From contig CP025325.1 of assembly GCA_004014935.1 (NCBI GenBank), positions 1,612,001 to 1,676,000 of the forward strand: 64,000 nt of DNA, in the 5' to 3' direction. Origin of the DNA: Saccharomycopsis malanga. Lineage: Eukaryota > Ascomycota > Saccharomycetes > Ascoideales > Saccharomycopsidaceae. Positions 45,200 to 53,587 of the stretch are shown here, piece by piece. How positions within the stretch are numbered: the stretch's first letter is position 1; every line of letters starts with the position of its first letter. Under the pieces are notes generated by a model. The model was not told where the DNA came from and searched no databases. It was given only the letters and a program-made list of their open reading frames with translations. Both the position numbers and the translations under genes were made by a program.

Positions 45200-45300
45200 T
45201 CAAGAACAACAAAAAATAAAATAAAAATAAAAATAAAAGTAAAGATAAAATTAAAAATATAAAGATCAATAAAAAGTAATGATAAAAAATAAAAAAGGTT
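45200..45300. repeat. A-rich simple-sequence stretch
   Basis: Irregular AAAAATAAAAT-type text with few other bases, between the LINE-like relic and repeat copy 4. It could be an old poly(A) or 3'-UTR remnant. Confidence 0.5.
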
Positions 45301-45332
45301 ATAGGGGCGGGCTAGGGGCAGACCTCAGTTTG

Positions 45333-45590
45333 TTATCTTGGTCCCGATGATACTACTTGTGTTGAGTACCTAGTGACCTTTTCCAAATAGGAGAGCAAAG
45401 CTTCAGCTACCGTTTTGTCATTAATCAAGTTCAGAACCATGTCTGACCTTATGTTATGTTCTTCTTGCTCATTTGTCCATTTTCTGCATCTAAGTAGATG
45501 ATCATGCTTTGGGTCTTGATCACCAGTCCTGACACTCTAATGTGTCAGAACCCACCATTTCCTTAAACCTTCGCAGCACCATGCTTACTC
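45333..45590 (-). pseudogene. LINE-like C-terminal relic (non-LTR retrotransposon)
   Basis: On the minus strand one frame reads DPKHDHLLRCRKWTNEQEEH, then RSDMVLNLINDKTVAEALLS, then YLEKVTRYSTQVV, and stops at 45333-45335. An overlapping frame upstream (to about 45590) gives LRRFKEMVGSDTLECQDW, so the piece has at least one frame break. The H-x3-C element followed by W, and a helix-rich tail ending EALLSYLEKVTRY, resemble the C-terminal end of ORF2 in fungal Tad/I-type LINEs. Only about 85 residues remain. The identification is by pattern only. Confidence 0.4.
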
Positions 45591-45609
45591 CACTGACAAT
45601 TTGAGTCAC

Positions 45610-45710
45610 GAATAATAGTAATAATAATAAAATTTATTTCAAACTCACTAAATATCAGTCTCGTATAAAGGGACTTGACGAAAACCGGTGGGAAAACCCA
45701 ATCATGTCCA
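45610..45710 (-). repeat. Dispersed repeat copy 5
   Basis: The minus strand reads GGACATGATTGGGTTTTCCC, then GTCAAGTCCCTTTATACGAG, then TTTAGTGAGTTTGAAATAAA, and a tail of five ATT/ACT units. It lies directly next to the LINE-like relic in the same orientation. Confidence 0.6.
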
Positions 45711-45976
45711 AGTTGGTCAAAATATGTTGACAACCAATCATAATACGAACATATTACTAAACCTTTACAGATAAATACGCTACGTATCAAAGTTGTGAGT
45801 TTTAAATAGCAAAAATGGCTAACGAGTTCAAAAATAGGAAACAAAAATATATGTAAACAAAATATCAAAACAAAATCAAAAAATAAAGTAAAAAAAATAA
45901 GCAAAATAGTTAAAACTCCAAAATATAAAGTATTTCCTTCAAATATACTCAAGATATTGTAAATATAAATATGAAT

Positions 45977-47713
45977 TCAAACAACTTCCTTTTCATTAGA
46001 AAGGACTGCTTTTAAATCACCACTTCTCACAGCATCCAACATTTCTTGTTCGTCGTGATGGCCTTTAACATGGCGTTTACTGTGTACAATGTAGATCTCT
46101 TGGCCTTCGAGTACTTGTTCGCCTTCATGGATAATGTCTGGCTCCTCCAAGTTACTTTTTGGTCCAATATACTTGCCTTTAGCGTAGGCGTAGTAGTAGA
46201 TGGTGGCAATCATCATGCACCCTGGGGTGATAACACAGGTGTAATTCATTGTGTCCTTGTCTACATGTTTGGTTGAGGCAGGGAACATAACTAGAATCAT
46301 GATGAATACCATGAAAATCACGGAAATCCATCCTATGGCTTGTGAAAGAAACTTTCCTGTGTAAAAAGCCCCTGGCACCCATTTTTTTTTACCGCTGGTC
46401 AAACGTAAGAAGATTGGTGTTGCCCATGAAAAGTAGTTTCCAGCAATGTAAAGAGAGAAAAGAGCACTGGATGCAGCAGTACCAATGACACATAAAAGAC
46501 CAATGATGATGGCGATGATTCCACCGTAACATACTGCCCTAATAGGTGTAGAGAGTTTTTTATTCACAATCTTAACAATTGGAGCAAACGGTAAGCCATC
46601 ATCTCTGGCAAAAGCCCAGATTTGACGGGAAATAGCAACTAGGATCGAAGCACCCATCAACCATTGACAGAATGCAATGAGAGCCATGAAGGCAATAGCC
46701 CAGTTTTTTCCTAAAGCATTGAAGATAATCTGAGCAATTGGGGAGCCGAATTTGGTTGTAAGAATTGCATCAACATCAGGGCCCATACAGGCTGCAATAC
46801 AAATACAAATCAAAAACCCCAACCCGTAGCATGCACTGACAGCCCCAATGATACCAATTGGCACACCATAAGTAGCATTCTTAGCCTCCTCAGACATATG
46901 GACACATGAATCAAAGGCACCTATGGTCCAAACTGCAGGCATAAAAGCTGACATGGCCCAATTCCAACCAGGAGTCCAGTCAGTCAAGGTTTGCACATCA
47001 CCGAATATAAACTTGCCATCATTAAATGGTACACCATTGACCTTACAACCTATAGGCAATGCAATGAAAAACAAGACAATCAAGGCACAGTTGCATACAA
47101 TAGAGAAGCTCTGAAGCCGTGAGACAATGTCCGAAGCAAGGCAGGTTACCAAAATATGGGTGAGCACACAACCTACAAACACACCGTATGTTTTGGCATT
47201 GGTGATTTCAAAGTCACCGTCTTTCTGGACAACCACAGCAGCAAGTATCTCAGTTGCAAATCCGTAATCCACAGAACAAAGTCCTCCGATCAAAGCTATG
47301 GAGTTCGTGTTGCCTATCAAATACGATATAAACACTCTAACTTTCTCTGGTGCATAGAAATGTGTCCAATAAAACAAACCCCCTGACGTGGGAATAGCAC
47401 TTGCCATTTCTGCCATAGATATTGCAATCAACAAGACAAAAAAAGAGGCAACAAACCAACCCCACACAAGCGACGTAGCACCTCCTGGCAAACCGTTAAC
47501 TAAAACAGAGGCAATAGAGGGAAGTAATCCCATAATACTGAACGCAACTCCAAACACTTGAACTGTCGAGAACTTACGTTTAAGCTCTGCTTTGTAGCCA
47601 ATTTGAGCAAGAAGCTCATTGTCAGAATGTGCCTTTCTAGCATCAATTACTTCTGAATGTGGCATACCGCGATACGCTGAGTATGTGATCCTGATATCCT
47701 CTCCATCGTTCAT
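45977..47713 (-). CDS. UGA4: GABA / amine permease, Uga4-like (APC family)
   Basis: A single exon of 578 aa with about 12 membrane segments and cytosolic ends. Text such as ELKRKFSTVQVFGVAFSIMG, PGGATSLVWGWFVASFF, AEMASAIPTSGGLFYW, FMPAVWTIGAFDSCVHMSEE and AFCQWLMGASI is nearly that of yeast Uga4, the vacuolar and plasma-membrane permease for GABA, putrescine and 5-aminolevulinate. Related choline permeases (Hnm1) share the family, but FDSCVH and the overall wording favour Uga4. The C-terminal tail is charged (QEIYIVHSKRHVKGHHDEQE). The nearest neighbours are repeat relics downstream and a 1.5 kb upstream gap. Confidence 0.9.
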   Translation of the reverse strand: MNDGEDIRITYSAYRGMPHSEVIDARKAHSDNELLAQIGYKAELKRKFSTVQVFGVAFSIMGLLPSIASVLVNGLPGGATSLVWGWFVASFFVLLIAISMAEMASAIPTSGGLFYWTHFYAPEKVRVFISYLIGNTNSIALIGGLCSVDYGFATEILAAVVVQKDGDFEITNAKTYGVFVGCVLTHILVTCLASDIVSRLQSFSIVCNCALIVLFFIALPIGCKVNGVPFNDGKFIFGDVQTLTDWTPGWNWAMSAFMPAVWTIGAFDSCVHMSEEAKNATYGVPIGIIGAVSACYGLGFLICICIAACMGPDVDAILTTKFGSPIAQIIFNALGKNWAIAFMALIAFCQWLMGASILVAISRQIWAFARDDGLPFAPIVKIVNKKLSTPIRAVCYGGIIAIIIGLLCVIGTAASSALFSLYIAGNYFSWATPIFLRLTSGKKKWVPGAFYTGKFLSQAIGWISVIFMVFIMILVMFPASTKHVDKDTMNYTCVITPGCMMIATIYYYAYAKGKYIGPKSNLEEPDIIHEGEQVLEGQEIYIVHSKRHVKGHHDEQEMLDAVRSGDLKAVLSNEKEVV

Positions 47714-47897
47714 TTTCTTTGGTTATTTCAAGAATGTATATGGTAAACTTGTAATTGAAAAGTGTACACGTTTGAAAATTGCAGAATAATATGTTGCCTT
47801 TATTTTGAATTTAACCAGTATATTTTTCTGTCTCTCGATAAATAGAGATAAATCTAAAATATTTAATGTTAACCTCCACTCATGAGGGACCTACACT

Positions 47898-48128
47898 GTG
47901 AATGCATCGATCTGTTTCATACATGTATATATATATATATATATATTTTTTTTTTTCAGACAACCCTGCTTAGCCATTTCCATTCCAAATGAGGAAATCC
48001 AGGCCCAGACCCCAGACGATCATTTCTACCCCGAGAACGAAACAATCATTACAAAACCCTCTCACGATCCTATTGAAGAATCGTTATCGTTATCAGTTCC
48101 CATTAAGCTTTATGATGTCCTATTGTGA
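47898..48128 (+). CDS. Possible small ORF or terminal exon, unknown
   Basis: The first 23 codons are (TA)n and T-run text and not protein-like. After TTTTTTTTTTCAG (about 47948-47960), which looks like a 3' splice site, the frame reads QPCLAISIPNEEIQAQTPDD, then HFYPENETIITKPSHDPIEE and SVPIKLYDVLL before a stop. This part has richer GC and an acidic, protein-like composition. No branch point or first exon is evident. It may be the last exon of a small gene, a gene fragment, or chance. I do not recognise it. Confidence 0.25.
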   Translation: MNASICFIHVYIYIYIFFFFRQPCLAISIPNEEIQAQTPDDHFYPENETIITKPSHDPIEESLSLSVPIKLYDVLL

Positions 48129-49010
48129 CAGGTGCATAGACATGCAGATACACGAGTGATAAGCAGATTGGCATGGTGAAGAATAGACAACATAGCTTAA
48201 AGTGCTGGCAAACAAGCTAATTATTGCTCTGTGTGTGACAGGTTTAAGCTTTTGTCATTTATGCTGGTTGGTGTAGTGCTTAATGTGGTTATCTGGTAGT
48301 ACGTGCGGCAAAAAACGTGGATAACAAAGAATAGTAAATGTAGGATCAACGTTTTGATAGCGAACCTGTCGGCAAGCCAAGGCCGTTTTCCATAGTCTCA
48401 GATAAAGTTTTATTTTAAAGCCTCACAATAGGGCTGTTCTTTAGCAGCATGGTATCTACATTCCATCCGTGGTATCTATGCAAACTCTAAAATGTTTGCT
48501 AGAATTATGAAAGTAGTGGTGATTGGAGTTTGGTAAAAAGTATGATATCATAGCTGGATATCATGGATACCTGTCATGGTGTGCAATTTGCATGTTTATA
48601 GTAGTAGCAATTGGTATTCAGTGAACAATAATAAAAGAAACAAACTAATAAGAGTTGAGGTTTTTTCAATGAGTCTTTGAGGCTTTTTCTCTATTCCGTT
48701 AAAGATCATGTCTCATAAAGCCTTGTTATTTTTGAGTTTACTTTCATCAAGTTTTATCAGTTTCATCTCTTTCATACTAAACATCCAAAGTTATATTACT
48801 TTGTTAATGTTTGCCCGTTTCCTTTATCAAAATTCAAAACGATTCTTACATAATCATGTTTACTACTGTTCTTCTCTATTTGCTCCCCGATATTCTCAAA
48901 CTTTATGTCTTTGATAAGAACCACTAATGTTTTTAACTTTAATTTTGTAAACCAGAAAATGTCTGGCATATCTACTGATTACTAGTAAATATACTCTTAT
49001 ATGGTAAAAA

Positions 49011-49070
49011 AACAAAATACTAACAAATACTAACAAATACTAACAAATACTAACAAATACTAACAAATGC
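49011..49070. repeat. 10-bp tandem repeat
   Basis: Six consecutive units of TAACAAATAC; the first (AACAAAATAC) and last (TAACAAATGC) are variants. It lies 130 bp upstream of the MEH1 start. The TACTAAC formed at each junction equals the splice branch-point heptamer, probably by coincidence. Confidence 0.9.
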
Positions 49071-49198
49071 TTTAAAAGCATGTATCACGTGCATTCAGTT
49101 TTCCGGCCTCCTGAGAAATAAGGCGCCAACCGAAGACGTCATATTATAATTACTAAAGAACAAGCAATACCAGAGCATAGGGTCAAATAGTATTGATA

Positions 49199-49663
49199 AT
49201 GGGTCTTTGTTTATCGATTTGCGTGAGAAACGACGATTACGAGGAGTTTCATAACAGCCTGGCGCAGGATAGAAGACATTTACTCAGCGATGAAGAATAT
49301 GAAGATGAAGAAGTAGTGGCTGCTAGAAGAAAAGACGAGCTTGATAAGATTGTCAACGAAACAATCTCCGGGTTTGTCGATATATCTCTGTTCTTGGACA
49401 TTAAGCGCTCTATACCGGCTAATGACATCATAAAAAACGCCCAAAAGGAAAAGTTTAATTTTGGCAATGGAATGGATAACCATTACAAGCTTCTGGATGA
49501 AGAAATAGACCAGCTATATATCAACCTAACGTCTGACTCAATATCTCCAATGATGAAGGACAACTTGAAGAAATGCTCCAGAGAAATAAATCAGACATTA
49601 AGTGCTGGTTTGGAAAAGATAAGTGCAGTTTCCACCAACATCAAAGTTGTAGGAAAGTTGTAG
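49199..49663 (+). CDS. MEH1: EGO complex subunit Meh1/Ego1 (LAMTOR1-like)
   Basis: A single exon of 154 aa from ATG 49199. The N-terminus MGLCLSICVRNDD has Gly2 for myristoylation and Cys4/Cys8 for palmitoylation, the membrane-anchor pattern of Ego1 and LAMTOR1. An acidic stretch (SDEEYEDEEVV) and the helix KDELDKIVNETISGFVDISL follow, which match the conserved part of the family. Ego1 anchors the EGO complex and the Gtr1/Gtr2 GTPases to the vacuole for TORC1 signalling. Similarity in this family is low, but anchor, size (184 aa in yeast) and helix agree. Confidence 0.72.
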   Translation: MGLCLSICVRNDDYEEFHNSLAQDRRHLLSDEEYEDEEVVAARRKDELDKIVNETISGFVDISLFLDIKRSIPANDIIKNAQKEKFNFGNGMDNHYKLLDEEIDQLYINLTSDSISPMMKDNLKKCSREINQTLSAGLEKISAVSTNIKVVGKL

Positions 49664-50159
49664 TGATATCATTCAGACAATTTGCTCACTCAAATGTTTC
49701 TAAACTTTTACACTATTTTATCTATTGCGGAAAGTTTCTACTATCAACACTGTCAAATTAACCTTAAATTTCAAATAACAAAACATCAACTTCATCTTGC
49801 ATTCAAACAAACATTTTTATCCCTAAATTTTTCAATATCATTTACGTATCAGAGGCTATTTATAGTCCGCACTGTATTATTATCATTCTATTTTGTTGAA
49901 CTTTACAAGCAGTATGTTATTATTTATTTCAATTTTTTATAAACTCCTGCGCAAGCTTTTTTTCTTCTTTCCAGCCAGAATTAATTTATCATCATTGAAC
50001 TACTGTACTCAACGTACCACAATTTTACTAGTATTGTTTGAAAAATAAGGCCTGCGTGTAGATAATATACCAGCATATTTATATAAATATCAATACATTT
50101 CTACTTTCATTTCTGAAGGGAATAAATAAATCAGTGTGACATCAAAAATTTCAAAAGTA
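49664..50159. other. Intergenic, MEH1 to tRNA-Gln
   Basis: About 0.5 kb, AT-rich, nothing recognised. Confidence 0.45.
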
Positions 50160-50168
50160 AAAAAAAAA
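50160..50168 (-). terminator. Pol III terminator of tRNA-Gln
   Basis: A run of nine A on the plus strand (T run on the transcript strand) one base past the tRNA 3' end. Confidence 0.85.
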
Positions 50169-50169
50169 G

Positions 50170-50258
50170 AGGTCGTACCCGGATTCGAACCGGGGTTGTT
50201 CGGATGTTTCGAACTTGATAATCAAAACCGAAAGTGATAACCACTACACTATACAACC
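50170..50258 (-). tRNA. tRNA-Gln (UUG) with 17-nt intron
   Basis: On the minus strand it starts GGTTGTATAGTGTAGTGG and ends CCGGTTCGAATCCGGGTACGACCT. The acceptor stem pairs GGTTGTA with TACGACC (one T-G wobble), and the T arm is perfect. The anticodon arm is TTCGG, loop TTTTGAT, CCGAA, with anticodon TTG. Seventeen bases (TTATCAAGTTCGAAACA) interrupt the loop one base 3' of the anticodon, the canonical intron position. Apart from the intron it closely matches yeast tRNA-Gln. Confidence 0.95.
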
Positions 50259-50946
50259 AATTGCTGTGAAAAAAATATTTTTATGAATCACATGGTTTAT
50301 AATGCACCTTTGCTCGTTTAGTCTTTATATTATATTTATCTTGCAATACAAAGTACAAATACTTCAAGCTGTGCGATAGTTCTTTTGGATAAACTAAATT
50401 TTAATTGTAGCGTGGGTCTTTGAACTTTTTGAGGTTAGAGAACAACCATTATTAAATAAAATAAGCTACATACTCAAACAAAACAGTATTGTATTCCCCT
50501 GTTTTCAACATTGCTGCACCATTGGTTAAATTGGGGTGTTATAAAGCTGAGTTTTATTTTATTTGAAAAATTCAGCAGAGAAATTGATACCTTTAAATCT
50601 ATAAACGCAGTGTTCAATAAGCTTTTAAAGTATCTTTAGGTTTACCTGCTAAATCTTAAATGCGAACAATTCTCTACATAAGCAAGTAGCTTGCAAGTTA
50701 TATATATTAATTGTTTTCAACCATTTTCCATTCATTTTAGTTGTATAGTTTACACTCTGTCTCAACTTTGCCATTTTCCATTATAGAAAACCTTTTACAC
50801 ATGCCTGGTGTATTTTGATTCAAGCGCACCGATGCTCATCATGAAGGTTGAAAAATTTGAAAAAATCACTTTACGGTACTACAAACTACGTTGATCTTGC
50901 ATCTTACATCATCCCAGATATTATTTGTCAGGATACTATTACTAAT
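50259..50946. other. Intergenic, tRNA-Gln to MSS1
   Basis: About 0.69 kb. The MSS1 frame stays open back to 50848 without an ATG. No other gene is seen. Confidence 0.45.
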
Positions 50947-52476
50947 ATGCAAGTATGGCGCTCTGGGTTTATAAACATGAGATGCTTCAGTCGATACTTT
51001 TCGTCAACAGCATGGAAATTCAATGTTCATGATACCAAAGTTTCACAGCCTACTATATACGCATTATCGACGTCTCCTGGGAAAGCAGCTGTTGCAGTGA
51101 TAAGGGTATCGGGATCTCAATCGGAATATGTTCTCAAATCGCTTACTGAGAATAAAACTTTACCAGTACCTAGACGGGCTACTCTACGCAAGTTATATGG
51201 CGGTAAGAGAAAACTATTAGATCATGCATTGGTACTATTATTCAAAGGTCCTAAATCGTTTACTGGGGAAGATTTGTTAGAACTCCATCTCCATGGTGGT
51301 GTGGCAACAATAAGGTCTGTTTTATCAGCCATCAAGTCATTGAATGATAACGAAAACCAGAGACTTATACGGTATGCAGAACCAGGTGAGTTCACAAGAC
51401 GAGCCTTCCAAAACAACCAGTTTGATTTGACTGAATCAGAAGGAATCAGAGATATGATTGATGCCGAAACGGAATCACAGCGTGTAGCCGCTATAAACTC
51501 CATGGAAGGTTACAACAAAAAATATTTCACCAACTTGAGAGAACAGATAGTACACAATTCAGCCATGTTATCAGCACTTATTGATTTTGGCGATGATTAT
51601 AATCTTGAGGAGGTGGACAAGTTGATGGGATCTGTTGCAAAGAATGTTGACGGTCTACGAAAAGATGTTCTCAAGTATTTACAGAAAACACAGAAAACAA
51701 AAATTCTATTGAATGGTATCAAAATGACATTACTAGGCCCCACAAATGCTGGAAAATCATCTTTGTTGAACCAAATAGCGGACAAGGAAGCTGCGATTGT
51801 CAGTAACATCGCAGGAACAACGAGAGACATAATTAATTTTCCACTAGATATAAACGGGTACAAGGTTGTCATTGGGGACACTGCTGGGATACGTAATATA
51901 GAGAATGCCAGCGATGCTATTGAAATTGAAGGTATCAAACGTGCCAAAGTGAAAGCATCAGAGAGTGATATAGTTTTAGTAGTTCTTCCTGCAAACATTG
52001 ACCAAATAGATGATGCTTTCATCAGCTTTGTGAACGAATTGAGGACTGAGCTAAAAAAACCGGTCAAATTAATCATAAATAAGGTTGATTTGATAGGCAA
52101 CGATTCCGGAGAACGAATTGCCGCTTTGCTATCTAAAAATTTCAACTTGTCTTGTGAAAACGTGCAATTAGTATCTTGTGTAACAAAACAGGGTATTGAA
52201 CAACTTATAAACAAATTGACTAATGAATTCAAGGTCCTTACAGAAAGCGAAGACTCTGACCCTATCAGTCTTTCGGAACGATCTCAGGATATTATACTCA
52301 ACGACATTTTGTACGGATTTGATGAGTTTGAGAGAGCGAGAGAAATGGAGGACGTGGTATTGGCATCCGAGGCTTTGAAGCTCTCCATTGACGGCATCGG
52401 AAAGATCACTGGTGACACAGTGGGTGTAGAGGAAATTCTAGGCGTTATTTTCTCTACGTTTTGTATAGGGAAATGA
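50947..52476 (+). CDS. MSS1: Mitochondrial tRNA-modifying GTPase Mss1 (MnmE)
   Basis: A single exon of 509 aa from the first in-frame ATG; a second ATG at 50977 (MRCFSRYFSSTAW) is also a good mitochondrial leader start. The MnmE N-domain has TIYALSTSPGKAAVAVIRVSG and SFTGEDLLELHLHGG. The G domain has LLGPTNAGKSSLLNQ (G1), GTTRD (G2), GDTAGIR (G3) and NKVD (G4). The C-terminus is the family CIGK, where Cys is catalytic. With Mto1 it makes the 5-carboxymethylaminomethyl uridine at the wobble base of mitochondrial tRNAs. Full length and intact. Confidence 0.95.
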   Translation: MQVWRSGFINMRCFSRYFSSTAWKFNVHDTKVSQPTIYALSTSPGKAAVAVIRVSGSQSEYVLKSLTENKTLPVPRRATLRKLYGGKRKLLDHALVLLFKGPKSFTGEDLLELHLHGGVATIRSVLSAIKSLNDNENQRLIRYAEPGEFTRRAFQNNQFDLTESEGIRDMIDAETESQRVAAINSMEGYNKKYFTNLREQIVHNSAMLSALIDFGDDYNLEEVDKLMGSVAKNVDGLRKDVLKYLQKTQKTKILLNGIKMTLLGPTNAGKSSLLNQIADKEAAIVSNIAGTTRDIINFPLDINGYKVVIGDTAGIRNIENASDAIEIEGIKRAKVKASESDIVLVVLPANIDQIDDAFISFVNELRTELKKPVKLIINKVDLIGNDSGERIAALLSKNFNLSCENVQLVSCVTKQGIEQLINKLTNEFKVLTESEDSDPISLSERSQDIILNDILYGFDEFERAREMEDVVLASEALKLSIDGIGKITGDTVGVEEILGVIFSTFCIGK

Positions 52477-52932
52477 TTATAAATGCGCTGTGTACTGTTT
52501 TAAATTGGTGATGAATGTATATACTATTTGTGCCTAGGTGGTGAACTGAGGCATCAATGGTAGGGGTCTGTAATCTTCATCATATTTAGATGGGTGAAAT
52601 GCCTTATATAATTACAAACTAGCGGACTTGTTACTTTTTGATCTCCAGAAACGTTACCATATTCTGATATTCTATATAGTGACAACAGTAGAAAAGATTT
52701 CGGATTTCCTTGGGGGTAGAGTATTAATTAACTATTATTCGAATTAATAGTGCCATGATTACTGTTTTTTCAAGCGTACCAACATTTACAATGAGAAACT
52801 AACTTTTCATGGTATTCTTATGAGTCGAAAGATCAAAATGATTGATTCATTTCACAAAACTCATATCTTTGTCACAACTAGTCTCATCATATAATTTAAA
52901 GATATCCATATACCGGTAATGTCTCGTTATCT
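52477..52932. other. Intergenic between convergent MSS1 and BLOC-1-like gene
   Basis: 456 bp, AT-rich, nothing recognised. Confidence 0.45.
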
Positions 52933-53340
52933 TTATGAGCTTGTGCCGGATGCTTTCATCCTTTGTGCCTTGACTTCCAACTCCTTAGTCCATTCATCTA
53001 ATTCTTTTGTTATCTGCTCCAAAGTATCTGTTTGCTTTTCCAATTTTGATAATTTGGTATTGAAATTCCGTAGTTCATCGTCTAATTAATGTTAGTAAAC
53101 ATGTTTCGCTATGACTAAAAAAAGAAAATACATACTAGATTTTTTAATTTCAGCAGACTCTTTAACAATAACTTCAACCTTTTCTTGTAATCGTACCAGT
53201 TTCAACGACTCGTTGGTGTTCATTTGCTGTATCAAGTTTACATCATGAAGAAAAATTTCCGTGTCGTTCTCAATGACTTTTTTCATATCATTCAAAGAAT
53301 GCCGTATAAGCTCTTTGGAATTTCCTTTTCTGGCTGACAT
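52933..53340 (-). CDS. Small coiled-coil protein, BLOC-1 subunit 2 / Bli1-like
   Basis: Two exons on the minus strand, 53340-53136 and 53081-52933; the 54-nt intron has GTATGT, TACTAAC and ATTAG. The product is 117 aa and almost entirely helical: MSARKGNSKELIRHSLNDM, then LIQQMNTNESLKLVRLQEK, then, after the splice, KLEKQTDTLEQITKELDEWTKELEVKAQ. The last part (LE..., then ELD-W-KELE-K) resembles BLOC1S2 and yeast Bli1, subunits of the endosomal BLOC-1 complex. Any short coiled coil can look similar, so the family call is tentative, but splicing and the open frame make the gene convincing. Confidence 0.65.
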
Positions 53341-53587
53341 TTTTTAAGTTATCTATGGAAGAAACCTTTTCTTATAATATAAGTGGTAATTGTATGTTCA
53401 GGTCCAAGACAGAGGCCTGCATAAGCCTGTACAATGGTGATATATCCCGGTTTTGCTTTAGATCAGGTGATTTTTCACCCCCGGAACTCTTGATAATTTT
53501 TCACCTACATGGAGTTATCAACATGTGTAGATCATCTTATATAGTGAAACATCACAAGAAGTTTGCTACAGAAATAGTTGGTAACCG
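53341..53587. promoter_or_regulatory. Bidirectional promoter, BLOC-1-like / GUF1
   Basis: Only 247 bp separate the two divergent start codons, so both promoters must overlap here. It contains GGTGATTTTTCACC (about 53467-53480), a near-perfect palindrome. Confidence 0.55.

Larger units (their letters stand above)
43508..45976. other. GLK1 upstream region and retroelement-relic cluster
   Basis: 2.5 kb without an intact gene. It holds a 15-16 bp A tract (about 43685-43700), a GC-rich cluster at 44043-44076, an AAT microsatellite, two dispersed-repeat copies and a LINE-like coding relic. Several short unrelated open stretches at 44.1-44.6 kb have no family likeness. Confidence 0.55.
47714..49198. 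other. Intergenic, divergent UGA4 / MEH1
   Basis: 1.5 kb. It contains a possible small gene (47898-48128, listed separately) and a decamer tandem repeat (49011-49070). Nothing else is recognised. Confidence 0.45.
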
